A stretch of 64,000 bases of DNA from Actinomycetota bacterium (GCA_963169665.1 CAUJET010000205.1:1-64000); one strand, 5' to 3'. Positions 50,598-58,939 are shown, counted from the first letter of the stretch. Notes: generated by a model not told the origin, from the sequence alone. Made by a program: numbers and translations.

Positions 50598-52346
50598 TCA
50601 CTCGCCGATCAGCTGCTTGCGGAGCTCGCGCTTGACGAACTTGCCGTTCGCGTTGCGCGGCAGCTGGTCGTCGAGGAACCACACCTTCGCCGGGATCTTG
50701 TGCTTGGCGATCCGCTCGCCGAGGAAGGCGCGCAGCTCGGCCTCGGTCATCGAGGCTCCGGGCTTCAGCACGATCGCGCAGGCGACCTCCTCGCCGAGGC
50801 GCTCGTCGGGGATGCCGAACACGGCCGTCTCGGCCACGTCGTCGTGCTGGTAGATCGCGGTCTCGACCTCGCTGCAGTACACGTTCTCGCCGCCACGCAG
50901 CACCATGTCCTTGGCGCGGTCGACGATGAAGACGAAGCCGTCCTCGTCGATCTTGGCGATGTCGCCGGTGTTGAACCAGCCGTCGCGGATCGAATCGGCG
51001 GTGGCCTCGGGCCGGTTGAGGTAGCCCTTGATCACGACGGCGCCGCGCACACACAGCTGGCCGACGGTGTCGGGGCCGGCCGGCAGGTCGTTGCCCTCGT
51101 CGTCGACGAGCTTGGCGTCGAGGGTCGGCACCACCGGGCCGCACGAGGCAGGCTTCTCGATGAAGAAGCGGGCCGAGTTCGCGGTGACGATGCCGTGGGT
51201 CTCGGTGAGGCCGTAGCCGGTGGACGGCGCACCCTTGCCCTTCAACGCGCCGGCGATCTTGTCGACCAGGTCGGGCTGGAGTGCGGCGCCGCCGCCGCCC
51301 ATGCCCTGCAGGCTCGAGGTGTCGCGCGATTCCCAGTCGGGGTGCTGCAGCAGCTCACGGCTCATCGTCGGCACGCCGGAGAACGTGGTGACGCCCTCGC
51401 GCTCGATCAGTTCGAGCGCTCGACCCGGGTCCCACTTGTAGGTGAACACGATGCGGGAACCCGTGAGCGTGGCCGGGTGGAGCAGGCAGTTGCAGGCGGT
51501 CACGTGGAACAACGGGGTGGGCGCCATGTACACGTTCTGCGCCGGCGGCGGAGTGGTGGGCGCTGCGGGCGGCTCGACCTCGCCGGCGGCGACTGCCTTG
51601 CCCTCGGCGGCCGCCGTGGCGGTGCCCATGAACACGAGGTTCATCAGGTTGTGCACCGAGCCGCGGTGGGTGAGCTGGGCGCCCTTCGGGAAGCCGGTGG
51701 TGCCCGAGGTGTAGAAGATCGTCGCGTCGTCGTCGGGGTCGATCGTGGCAGCGGGCAGGTCGGCCGGGGCATCGGCGCCCACGACGACGTCGGCCCAGCG
51801 GCTGGCGTCGGCGGGCAGCTCACGGTCGGACCGGACGCTGATCACGTGCATCGGGCCGCCGGCGCGCACCTCGTCGAGCACGTGCAGGGCGCGCTCGAGC
51901 CGCTCGTCGTCGGCGATCAGCACCTTCGGGCGCGAGTCGGTGAGGCCGTACGACATCTCCGTCGGGGTCCACCAGGCGTTCATACCGACCACGGCCGCAC
52001 CGACCGAGATCGTGGCCCAGTAGCCCACGACCCATTCCGGATAGTTGCGCATCGCGAGCGCCACGCGATCGCCGCTGCCCACACCGTGGGTGTCGCGCAG
52101 CCGGTGGGCGAGGGCGCGCACCTGGGCCTGGATCTCGCCGTACGTGTACCGCTCGTCCTCGTAGACGATGTAGTCCTTCTCGCCGTGCGGGGCGGTCATC
52201 TCCCACACCGACCGCATGTTCGGGGGCGCCGACGTGAACACCTTGATGGGCACGTCACGGACGACGATCTCGGACACTTCGAAGGGCGAGCCCGGAGCGG
52301 TGAGCTCCTGGCGGGCGGTCAGGTAGTGGTGCATCACGGGGGCCAT
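50598..52346 (-). CDS. Fatty-acid/acyl-CoA ligase (AMP-binding, FadD-like)
   Basis: 582 residues. AMP-binding P-loop YTSGTTGFPKGA (about 215), A5 motif GYGLTETHG, A8 FVFIVDRAKDM and the C-terminal Lys of RNANGKFVKREL. The residues between 230 and 265 include an Ala/Pro-rich insert (EPPAAPTTPPPA). It activates a carboxylic acid as AMP ester and then CoA ester. The chain length cannot be told; ligases with this architecture include fatty acid and steroid side-chain types. It forms an operon with the hydrolase. Start ATG 52346 is chosen; ATG 52334 is possible. Confidence 0.9.
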   Translation of the reverse strand: MAPVMHHYLTARQELTAPGSPFEVSEIVVRDVPIKVFTSAPPNMRSVWEMTAPHGEKDYIVYEDERYTYGEIQAQVRALAHRLRDTHGVGSGDRVALAMRNYPEWVVGYWATISVGAAVVGMNAWWTPTEMSYGLTDSRPKVLIADDERLERALHVLDEVRAGGPMHVISVRSDRELPADASRWADVVVGADAPADLPAATIDPDDDATIFYTSGTTGFPKGAQLTHRGSVHNLMNLVFMGTATAAAEGKAVAAGEVEPPAAPTTPPPAQNVYMAPTPLFHVTACNCLLHPATLTGSRIVFTYKWDPGRALELIEREGVTTFSGVPTMSRELLQHPDWESRDTSSLQGMGGGGAALQPDLVDKIAGALKGKGAPSTGYGLTETHGIVTANSARFFIEKPASCGPVVPTLDAKLVDDEGNDLPAGPDTVGQLCVRGAVVIKGYLNRPEATADSIRDGWFNTGDIAKIDEDGFVFIVDRAKDMVLRGGENVYCSEVETAIYQHDDVAETAVFGIPDERLGEEVACAIVLKPGASMTEAELRAFLGERIAKHKIPAKVWFLDDQLPRNANGKFVKRELRKQLIGE

Positions 52347-52410
52347 CGTTGCAGGAGGACTGTGTCCGCTGCCACACGGACCGGCGGGGCGGCATGGCAC
52401 GATCGGGGTC

Positions 52411-52911
52411 GTGGACGAACCGCTGCACCCGACCGACCACCCGACGGCGCTGATCGTCGGTCGCTTCAACCCGCCCCATCTCGGGCACAGCTTCATGATC
52501 GACTGGGCGGCCGAGCGGGTGGGGCGGCTGGTCGTGTTCGTCAACACCCGTGACGGCGAGCTGGTGCCGGGCGAGCTGCGCGCCGGTTGGTTGGCCGAGC
52601 TGCACCCGCAGGTGTCGGTGGTGGAGGTGCGCCACGACCTCGACACCGACTTCGACGACGAGGGCCTGTGGGCCCGGTGGATGGCGTTGTTCCGCGAGCG
52701 CTGGCCGCACGACGAGGGCCCGCACGCGGTGTTCTCGAGCGATCCGTACATCGACGAATTGGCCCGCCGCTTCGGGGCGGTCGCGATCGTGGTCGATCCG
52801 GAGCGGACGACGGTGCCGATCAGCGCGACGATGATCCGCGAGTCGCCGGCCGAGCACCTCCACCGCCTTGCCCCGAACGTGCGGGCCTGGGTGGAGACCA
52901 ATCTCGTCTGA
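52411..52911 (+). CDS. Nicotinamide-nucleotide adenylyltransferase-like (NadR/NMNAT fold)
   Basis: 166 residues from a GTG with CACGAT 7 nt upstream. The nucleotidylyltransferase signatures are GRFNPPHLGH (HxGH-type, about 18-27) and ISATMIRE (ISxTxIR, about 139-146). These give an active NMNAT/cytidylyltransferase fold; NMN is a likely substrate because the spacing follows archaeal-type NMNAT/NadR. It is divergent from the acyl-CoA ligase. Confidence 0.86.
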   Translation: MDEPLHPTDHPTALIVGRFNPPHLGHSFMIDWAAERVGRLVVFVNTRDGELVPGELRAGWLAELHPQVSVVEVRHDLDTDFDDEGLWARWMALFRERWPHDEGPHAVFSSDPYIDELARRFGAVAIVVDPERTTVPISATMIRESPAEHLHRLAPNVRAWVETNLV

Positions 52912-52939
52912 GCGTGTCCCCCCTCCCCGGCGCGCTGGT

Positions 52940-53050
52940 CCACCCGAGTGGCACCGGTACACCCGGGTGCACCGGGAACCCTCGGGTGGGCGGCTGGCAC
53001 TCGGGTGGGCGGCTGGCACTCGGGTGGGCGGCTGGCACTCGGGTGGGCGG
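52940..53050. repeat. 19-bp tandem repeat array with inverted arms
   Basis: Three exact units CTCGGGTGGGCGGCTGGCA (52981-53037) plus a 13-bp partial copy. CCACCCGAG (52940-52948) is complementary to CTCGGGTGG at 52981-52989, and a perfect palindrome CACCCGGGTG lies between (52960-52969). The reverse complement differs by two bases from the unit at 49638. The array follows the NMNAT gene. Confidence 0.75.
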
Positions 53051-53058
53051 ACGCGGCA

Positions 53059-53088
53059 GCGCCCCGCCGTCTCGTGACAGCGGGGCGC
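53059..53088. terminator. Terminator hairpin between NMNAT and peroxiredoxin genes
   Basis: GCGCCCCGC (53059-53067) pairs with GCGGGGCGC (53080-53088) around a 12-nt loop. It lies between two convergent genes. A second short hairpin (CACGCCC/GGGCGTG, 53118-53133) follows. Confidence 0.6.
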
Positions 53089-53163
53089 CGGCTTGCAGTG
53101 CTGACGGGGGTCCGGACCACGCCCTGGGGCGTGACCGGTCGTCAGATCAGTCGTTGTGGGGGA

Positions 53164-53799
53164 TCACTTGTTCGGCTGGGGCAGGGTGCGCAGGTACGGC
53201 TTGACCGTGGTCCAGCCCTGCGGGAAGAGGGTCTTGGCCTCGTCGTCGGTGACGGCGGCGCCGATGATGACGTCGCCACCGTCGGTCCAGTTGGCCGGGG
53301 TGGCGACCTTGTACTGCGCAGTCAGCTGGAGGCTGTCGATCACGCGAAGGATCTCGTCGAAGTTGCGACCCGTGCTCGCGGGATAGGTGATGGTGAGCTT
53401 CACCTTCTTGTCGGGGCCGATCACGAACACCGAGCGGACGGTGAGGGTGTCGTTCGCGTTCGGGTGAATCATGTCGTAGAGGTCGGCGACCTTGCGCTCG
53501 GGATCGCCGATCATCGGGAAGTTCACCGGTGTGCCCTGGGTCTCGCCGATGTCGCCCTCCCACTTCAGGTGGGATTCGACGTCGTCGACCGAGAGGCCGA
53601 TCACCTTCACGTTGCGCTTGTCGAACTCCGGCTTGATCTTGGCGACGTAGCCGAGCTCGGTGGTGCACACCGGGGTGAAGTCCTTGGGGTGGCTGAACAG
53701 CACGCCCCACGAGTCGCCCAGCCACTCGTGGAAGCTGATCTCGCCCTGGGTGGTGGGGGCGGTGAAGTCGGGTGCGATGTCGCCGAGTCGGACGGACAT
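53164..53799 (-). CDS. 1-Cys peroxiredoxin (Prx6-type AhpC/TSA)
   Basis: 211 residues from the ATG at 53799, which has AAGGAG 8 nt upstream. Peroxidatic Cys in DFTPVCTTELG (about residue 44) and the Arg of the active site in SVFVIGPDKKVKL; Prx6-type C-terminal domain with GGDVIIGAAV. No resolving Cys is obvious, so it should use a small thiol as reductant, plausibly mycothiol. It reduces peroxides and lipid hydroperoxides. The gap towards the ArsR operon holds that operon's promoter. Confidence 0.93.
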   Translation of the reverse strand: MSVRLGDIAPDFTAPTTQGEISFHEWLGDSWGVLFSHPKDFTPVCTTELGYVAKIKPEFDKRNVKVIGLSVDDVESHLKWEGDIGETQGTPVNFPMIGDPERKVADLYDMIHPNANDTLTVRSVFVIGPDKKVKLTITYPASTGRNFDEILRVIDSLQLTAQYKVATPANWTDGGDVIIGAAVTDDEAKTLFPQGWTTVKPYLRTLPQPNK

Positions 53800-53915
53800 G
53801 TCGGTACTCCTTGTACGTGTTGCGAGATGGTTGCCAGATGGTGCCGGTCGTGCGATCGGTGCACGTGGTCGAACCGGCGTCACCCTACTCCTATTCCCGA
53901 CCACTTCAATCGGGA

Positions 53916-53954
53916 TTGACAGGTGACTATTTAGTCACATATTGTCTCACCTGT
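53916..53954 (+). promoter_or_regulatory. ArsR promoter with nested operator palindromes, leaderless
   Basis: -35 TTGACA (53916-53921), 18-bp spacer and -10 TATTGT (53940-53945); the GTG start lies 7 nt later, so the transcript is leaderless. The spacer holds the inverted repeat GTGACTA-TT-TAGTCAC (53923-53938). A wider pair ACAGGTGA (53919-53926) and TCACCTGT (53947-53954) flanks the -10 region and covers the start codon. Both are suitable for an ArsR dimer that represses its own operon. Confidence 0.75.
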
Positions 53955-54300
53955 GGACGAGACGGATCGGGACGACCTGGTGTTCAAGGCGCTGGCCGAC
54001 CCGACCCGTCGCGCCTTGCTCGACGAGCTGTTCGCGCTCGACGGCCAGACCGTGCAGGCCCTGTGCGACCGCCACCCGGAGATGACCCGGTTCGGGGTGA
54101 TGAAACACCTGGCCGTGCTCGAGTCGGCGAACCTCGTCGTCTCGATGAAGGAGGGGCGCAGCAAGCGCCACTTCCTCAACCCGATCCCGATCCAGCAGTT
54201 GAGCGACCGCTGGATCGGCAAGTACGCCCGGCCGTTCAGCCGGGCGATGACCGACCTCCAGCGCCGGCTGGAACGAGCGCCCCAGGAGGGCTCCGCATGA
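53953..54300 (+). CDS. ArsR-family winged-helix regulator
   Basis: 115 residues from a GTG. FKALADPTRRALLDELF and MTRFGVMKHLAVLESANLVVS are the ArsR/SmtB helix-turn-helix. It has no obvious metal-binding Cys cluster and belongs to the sub-family fused or linked to SRPBCC (AHSA1) proteins. It overlaps the SRPBCC gene by 4 nt, so it probably regulates it. The ligand is not known. Confidence 0.92.
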   Translation: MDETDRDDLVFKALADPTRRALLDELFALDGQTVQALCDRHPEMTRFGVMKHLAVLESANLVVSMKEGRSKRHFLNPIPIQQLSDRWIGKYARPFSRAMTDLQRRLERAPQEGSA

Positions 54301-55211
54301 GTACGCGTCACGTCCACCGCATCTACATCAGAGCGACTGCCGAGCAGGTCTGGGAGGGCTTGGTCGACCCGGCGTTCACACGGCGGTACTTCCACGACAC
54401 GGCGTTCGACGCCGCGCCGCAGGCCGGGCAACCGTACCGAACGACGATGTCCGGTGGAGCGCCCGCCGTGGACGGGATCATCGAGGTGTGCGAGCCGCCC
54501 CATCGGCTGGTGCAGACCTGGCACGTGCTCTACGACGCAGCGATGGCGGAGGAACCGCCGAGCCGGGTGGAGTGGACCATCACCGAAGCGGGCGAGGGAC
54601 TCGTGCGTCTCGACGTCGTGCACGGCGACCTGGCCCTCAGCCCGCTCACGTGGGCGCACGTGAAGGACGGATGGCCGTTGCTGCTGCACTCGTTGAAGTC
54701 GTTGCTCGAGACCGGTGAACCGCTCCCGGAGGAGACCCGTGCCGCCCCCGAAGCCATCGAGGACGCCGACGGCGAGTGGCACCGGGCGCAGGGCATCGTG
54801 TGCAACAACGGGGTGTGGGAGATGGTGTCCGCCGATCGCACACCGGCCAACGACGAGGAGATGCTGCGGCGCGCGTACGCCTCGGCGTACCACTGGCAGC
54901 GGGCCGCGCGCCGGACGCCGGCGAACGAGGTCCGCGGGCTGTACATGCTGGCAAAGGCGCTGTTGCTGGCCGGTCAGCCCGAGCGGTCGATGCACTACGC
55001 AGACGCATGTCTCGCCGGCTGTCTCGAGCACGGCCTGGTCGACTTCGACCTCGCCTACGCCCACGAGGCGCGGGCCCGGGCGCTCGGCGCCCTCGGCGAC
55101 ACCGAGGCGTCGCTCGCCGAATGGACGATCGCGAAGGCGGTGCCCGTGGCCGAACCCGAGGACCGCGAGATCGTCGAAGCCGACTTCGCCGACGCGCCGG
55201 TCACCGCCTGA
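54297..55211 (+). CDS. SRPBCC (AHSA1-like) protein with C-terminal TPR-like domain
   Basis: 304 residues, with AGGAGG 7 nt before the ATG. Residues 1-150 are an AHSA1-type SRPBCC fold: VHRIYIRATAEQVWEGLVDP at the N-terminus, GIIEVCEPPHRLVQTW and a long C-terminal helix (DGWPLLLHSLKSLLETG). Residues 170-304 are helical and TPR-like (RGLYMLAKALLLAGQPERSMHYADACL). The SRPBCC pocket binds a hydrophobic ligand, and ArsR/SRPBCC pairs are common. The additional helical domain is unusual for the pair and suggests a protein partner. Confidence 0.82.
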   Translation: MSTRHVHRIYIRATAEQVWEGLVDPAFTRRYFHDTAFDAAPQAGQPYRTTMSGGAPAVDGIIEVCEPPHRLVQTWHVLYDAAMAEEPPSRVEWTITEAGEGLVRLDVVHGDLALSPLTWAHVKDGWPLLLHSLKSLLETGEPLPEETRAAPEAIEDADGEWHRAQGIVCNNGVWEMVSADRTPANDEEMLRRAYASAYHWQRAARRTPANEVRGLYMLAKALLLAGQPERSMHYADACLAGCLEHGLVDFDLAYAHEARARALGALGDTEASLAEWTIAKAVPVAEPEDREIVEADFADAPVTA

Positions 55212-55418
55212 GCGGTGCCGGCCCCTCGGACGCTCACGCGCCGGGTCCGGTGTCGCCCAGGTCGTCGCGCGACCGCCAGATGCGACGATCCATGGCGGAC
55301 GCTCGCGCAGGTACCAGTTCCCGTTGGCCACCGAGGCGTACCGGCGTCCGGAGGAGCAGCGACCGACGCATCCCTCCATGGCGCCGGTGGTGCATCGGAA
55401 CCTGCTGGTGCAGGTGTG
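55212..55418. other. Gap between convergent genes with possible gene remnant
   Basis: 207 bp without a supported gene. In one minus-strand frame, 55259-55379 reads as a plausible protein fragment (RRYASVANGNWYLRER, then PPWIVASGG), but with no family match and no start signal. It may be a decayed gene end. Confidence 0.3.
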
Positions 55419-56141
55419 TCAGGCGGCCCGGCGAACCTGGCCCTCGTGGAGCTGGACCGTCTGGGCCGGGTGCAGGGTCGTCGACCACGCGGCGTGATGC
55501 GTCGCCACCACGATCGTGGCGTCGCCCGCACGCTCCGTGAGCGCTCGGGTGAGGCCGGTGAGCTGGTCGGCGTCGAGCGACGCATCGGGTTCATCGAGGA
55601 CGAGCAGGGACGGACGGCCGGCGAGCGCGGCGGCCAGGGCGACCCGTCGGCGTTGGCCGCCCGACAGACGCCCGCACCGCTCCGCGCCGAGGTCGTCCAT
55701 CCCGACCGCGACGAGCGCACGGTGCACCATCGCCCGCCTCGAGCGTGGGTCGGTGCCCAGCTCGCGCATCACCGCGACGAGGTCGACGTGGTCGAACACC
55801 CGCAGTCGCGGCGGGACGGAGTCGTGCTGGGGCAGGTACCCGAGGGAGCGTCGCGTGGCGAGCAGCGCGGCGTCGATCGCAGCCGCGTCGGCCCGGTCGG
55901 CCCGGTCGGCCCGGTCTGTCCGGTCGGCCCGGTCGGCGACGACGCGGCCGGCGACGGTGATCCGACCGGCGTCGGGAGCGACGACGGTGGCGAGCAGCCG
56001 GAGCAGCGTCGACTTGCCGCTGCCGTTGGCCCCCTGCACCACCGTGATGCCGGGGCCGACGGTGAGCGAGTCGACCGTGAGCGTGAACCGTTCGGCGAGG
56101 CGGACCACGATGCCGTCGAGGTGGAGGGTCGGTGCGGTCAT
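55419..56141 (-). CDS. ABC transporter ATP-binding protein
   Basis: 240 residues. Walker A GANGSGKST (about 37), Q-loop GYLPQHD, signature LSGGQRRR, Walker B LLVLDEPDASLD and H-loop ATHH. A short insert before the Q-loop is a run of R-A-D/R-T-D triplets encoded by five near-identical 9-bp units (55891-55935). Together with the membrane protein upstream (ATGA overlap) it forms an ABC transporter whose small size resembles CcmA/CcmB-type pairs. Confidence 0.92.
   Translation of the reverse strand: MTAPTLHLDGIVVRLAERFTLTVDSLTVGPGITVVQGANGSGKSTLLRLLATVVAPDAGRITVAGRVVADRADRTDRADRADRADAAAIDAALLATRRSLGYLPQHDSVPPRLRVFDHVDLVAVMRELGTDPRSRRAMVHRALVAVGMDDLGAERCGRLSGGQRRRVALAAALAGRPSLLVLDEPDASLDADQLTGLTRALTERAGDATIVVATHHAAWSTTLHPAQTVQLHEGQVRRAA
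55891..55935. repeat. Five 9-bp tandem repeats inside the ABC ATPase gene
   Basis: Units of GCCCGGTCG (one with two changes) encode the Arg/Ala/Asp insert of the ATPase. Slippage-type expansion in a non-essential loop. Confidence 0.75.
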
Positions 56142-56842
56142 CGGCCGTCCCAGTGCTCGAGGTGCCGGCGGCCGGTGACGAGGACGACGGTTGCGAGGGC
56201 AGCCACGGCGAGCGCCACGAGCTGACCGGTCGCGCGGAACGGAGCGGCGGCGTCGCCGGCGGTCTGTGCGATCGCGACCACGAGCATGATCCACGCCGTG
56301 CCGACGACGCCGGCAGCCGTGCGCATCCCGAGCCGAGTGCCGATGGCGAGGGTGGTGGCGGTGGTGGCCGCTGCGGGCAGCAGCCAGGCCAGGCGGAGCC
56401 AGCCGGCCGACGGCGCGAGGAGCACGCCGAGCAGCGTGAGCGCGGCCGAGGCCGCCAGCACCGTCGCCGTCCGCAGCAGCACGAGACGGAGACCCGAGAG
56501 CGGGGCGGCGAGCGACACCTCGTGGGCCCGGTCGGCACCCGACCCGTAGGCGAGGGCGACGCCCACCACGGGCACGAGCGGTGCGAGCGTGAGCAGCACG
56601 GCGAGGCGGCCGGCGTCGTCCCACGTGGTGTCGCCGGCGGACGACGCGAACAGCAGCACCACGGCGACCGACACGAACCAGGCGATCCGCAGCGTCGGCG
56701 TCGCGGCGACGAGGCGCGCCGTCGGCTCGGGCACCCGTGCTCGCAGCAGCAGTCGCTCGAAGCGGCTGCGGGGCGGCGCGTCGATCCCGGCCATCACGAC
56801 GTCGAGGTTGTGCGCGAGGCGGGCGTCGAGGTCGGGGATCAT
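56138..56842 (-). CDS. Membrane protein, likely ABC permease partner
   Basis: 234 residues. A polar N-terminal region (1-50) and six hydrophobic segments. No family motif is certain. The gene overlaps the sigma factor gene upstream and the ABC ATPase gene downstream by 4 nt each, so it should be the permease of that ATPase. The N-terminal polar region could contact the sigma factor, but no anti-sigma zinc finger (HxxxCxxC) is present. Confidence 0.75.
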   Translation of the reverse strand: MIPDLDARLAHNLDVVMAGIDAPPRSRFERLLLRARVPEPTARLVAATPTLRIAWFVSVAVVLLFASSAGDTTWDDAGRLAVLLTLAPLVPVVGVALAYGSGADRAHEVSLAAPLSGLRLVLLRTATVLAASAALTLLGVLLAPSAGWLRLAWLLPAAATTATTLAIGTRLGMRTAAGVVGTAWIMLVVAIAQTAGDAAAPFRATGQLVALAVAALATVVLVTGRRHLEHWDGR

Positions 56843-57375
56843 CGGAGGTCCTCCTGCAGCACGGAGCGGGCGCGGGCGAGACGGCTCTTCACCGTGCCCT
56901 GGGGAATGCCGAGCAGGACCGCTGCCTCGGCGGTGGTGAGCCCGTCGAGGTACACGGCTCGCACGACGTCGTGGAGCTCGGCCGGCAAACGGCCGAGCAG
57001 TTCGTGCGCCCGGGTGCCCGGGGCGGGCAGGGGCTCGGGTTCCGGCAGCGTGGCCGCCGGGCTCGGTGCCGGTCGGCGTCGCAACTGGTCGATCAGCTTG
57101 CGGAGCGCGATCGTCCACAGCCACGCGCCCACCTCGCCACCGGTGTCGCGATACGTGCCAGCGGATCGCCACACCGCGAGGAACGTGTCCTGCAGCGCGG
57201 TGTCGACCAGTTCGGGATCGCCGCACCGACGATGGAGGCGCACCATCAGCATCCGGGCGTGTCGGTGGTACAGGGTCTCGAACGCCCTGCGATCGCCGGC
57301 GGCGATCGCAGCGACCACCGCGGCGTCCGAACGCTCCTGGTCCACGCGCACCAGCGTGTCAGCCCGTCGCGGCAT
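56839..57375 (-). CDS. ECF-type RNA polymerase sigma factor
   Basis: 178 residues from ATG 57375; GTG 57351 is an alternative. Sigma-70 region 2 (GDRRAFETLYHRHARMLMVRLHRR, LQDTFLAVWRSAG) and region 4 (LPAELHDVVRAVYLDGLTTAEAAVLLGIPQGTVKSRLARA) are both complete. The start lies inside the 3' end of the hydroxylase gene (17-bp overlap). No conventional anti-sigma factor gene is adjacent. Confidence 0.9.
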   Translation of the reverse strand: MPRRADTLVRVDQERSDAAVVAAIAAGDRRAFETLYHRHARMLMVRLHRRCGDPELVDTALQDTFLAVWRSAGTYRDTGGEVGAWLWTIALRKLIDQLRRRPAPSPAATLPEPEPLPAPGTRAHELLGRLPAELHDVVRAVYLDGLTTAEAAVLLGIPQGTVKSRLARARSVLQEDLR

Positions 57376-58327
57376 CTGCGCGCACTCCCCGTCGCCGGAC
57401 CCGACGGCCGGTCCGCCGGAACGGGTGGAGCAGCTGCGCGCCGATCGAGGTCGGGACGGGTTCGTCGACGCCGTAGCGCCGCGGTCCCGGGCCGTCGGGC
57501 ACCCGGAACGTCCCGAACAGCAGGTCCCACACCGGCAGCAGGGTGCTGAAGTTCGTGTTGATGGCCTCGGGTTCGTTCGCGTGGTGCCAGTGGTGGAAGT
57601 CGGGCGTGAGCACGAGGAAGCGGAGCTTCCGGAGTCGCCAGCGGACGTTGAGGTGGGCCCAGATGCCGACGACGAACTGGAGCACGGCGAGCGCCCCGGT
57701 GATCTCCGCGTCGAACCCGGCGGCGAGCACGAACGCGAACGCGGGCGCGATGAACGCACCGTCGAGCGGGTGGGCGCGGAACCCCGACACCCAGTCGAGG
57801 TGGCGGGTGGAGTGGTGGATCGCGTGGAATCGCCAGAACAGCGGGACCGTGTGGCTCCACCGGTGCGTCCAGTACACGAGCACGTCGAACAGCAGGATGC
57901 CGGCGGTCGTGCGCACCCAGCCGGGCAGCAGCCCCACCGCCGGCCGGAGCGCCAGGCCCGGGAGCCATGCCAGCGACACCGCGCCGAGCACCACCGCAGC
58001 GACGAGGCCGACGAACTGCAGCGCCGGCGACGCCACCGCGTAGGCGAGGTCCGTGCGCAGCGCCAGGCGACGCACGCCCACGGGGTGCCGCCGCCACAGC
58101 CGCTCGAGCGGCCACGAGATCACGAACAGCACGGCGATCGCACCGACGGCGGTGTTGCCGACCGCGATGCTCGCCAGTGCTGCCACGGTGCCGGCGAGGG
58201 TGAGCGCGACCGTCCGACGGGTGTGCGGGGCGCGATGTCGTGCCGTGGGATCAGGCGCCGGCCAGGGGTGCGCGGTCGGCATGACCGGCCGGGCGGATGC
58301 CGGCGGATCGAGCAGCGAGGTGTCCAT
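57359..58327 (-). CDS. Sterol desaturase/fatty acid hydroxylase family membrane protein
   Basis: 322 residues with four to five membrane helices. The di-iron His clusters are present: HRWSH (HxxxH), HAIHHS (HxxHH) and HHWHH near the C-terminus. Such enzymes hydroxylate or desaturate lipids with O2. It is the first of four overlapping genes: hydroxylase, sigma factor, membrane protein, ATPase. The pairing of a lipid-modifying enzyme with an ECF factor suggests a response to envelope state; that is an inference. Confidence 0.9.
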   Translation of the reverse strand: MDTSLLDPPASARPVMPTAHPWPAPDPTARHRAPHTRRTVALTLAGTVAALASIAVGNTAVGAIAVLFVISWPLERLWRRHPVGVRRLALRTDLAYAVASPALQFVGLVAAVVLGAVSLAWLPGLALRPAVGLLPGWVRTTAGILLFDVLVYWTHRWSHTVPLFWRFHAIHHSTRHLDWVSGFRAHPLDGAFIAPAFAFVLAAGFDAEITGALAVLQFVVGIWAHLNVRWRLRKLRFLVLTPDFHHWHHANEPEAINTNFSTLLPVWDLLFGTFRVPDGPGPRRYGVDEPVPTSIGAQLLHPFRRTGRRVRRRGVRADAATG

Positions 58328-58384
58328 GTCGTCGCTAACGAGACAGGTCGCCCGAACGGTTCACGACCCGGTGGAACGTGCGAG

Positions 58385-58464
58385 CCCGAAACCCACGAGC
58401 CCCGAAACCCACGAGCCCTGAATCCCACGAGCCCTGAATCCCACGAGCCCCGAATCCCACGAGC
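58385..58464. repeat. Five 16-bp tandem repeats between the hydroxylase and the ABM gene
   Basis: Units of CCYGAAWCCCACGAGC in five head-to-tail copies (58385, 58401, 58417, 58433, 58449), with at most two differences. They fill the divergent intergenic space upstream of both genes. No hairpin. Confidence 0.85.
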
Positions 58465-58496
58465 ATCGCCCTGCCGTGCCGTGGCATCGTGTCCAG

Positions 58497-58871
58497 ATGG
58501 ACCCCAGCCTCCTGTCCGAACCGTCGCCCGAGCCGCACGTGGCGGTGATCTTCGCCAGCGTCCGGCTGGCGGACGGATCGCTCGGCTCGGTGGACGAGGC
58601 GGGCTACGGCGAGATGGCCGACCGGATGGACACGCTGTCGCGCGAGCAGCCCGGCTACCTCGGGATCGACTCGGCCCGCGGCGCCGACGGGGTGGGCGTC
58701 ACCGTGAGCTATTGGGCCACGGAGGCCGACGCGGTCGCCTGGAAGCGGGTCGCCGACCATCTGGGTGCGCAGCGCCTGGGTCGCGAGCGTTGGTACCGGG
58801 AGTACACCACCCGGGTCGCGACGGTGACCCGCTCGTACTCGTGGCAGCGCGACGAGTCGTCGTCCGACTGA
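58497..58871 (+). CDS. Antibiotic biosynthesis monooxygenase-fold protein
   Basis: 124 residues from the ATG at 58497; an in-frame ATG at 58476 lies in the repeat side and is less likely. A CATCGT box 6 nt upstream fits a leaderless transcript. HVAVIFASVRL, QPGYLGIDSARG, GVTVSYWATEADAVAWKRVADH and RERWYREYTTRVATVTRSYSW follow the ABM/heme-degrading monooxygenase-like family of small dimeric proteins. No heme-binding residue is certain. Confidence 0.87.
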   Translation: MDPSLLSEPSPEPHVAVIFASVRLADGSLGSVDEAGYGEMADRMDTLSREQPGYLGIDSARGADGVGVTVSYWATEADAVAWKRVADHLGAQRLGRERWYREYTTRVATVTRSYSWQRDESSSD

Positions 58872-58939
58872 CGGCGGGTTGACGACACTGCGGGCCGTGC
58901 ACGCTCGGCGGCCTGCGGTGGACGAGGGCCGTCGCGCGG

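Noticed and set aside
58385..58464. CRISPR-like repeats
   Set aside because: Units are directly adjacent without spacers and no cas gene is in the window.
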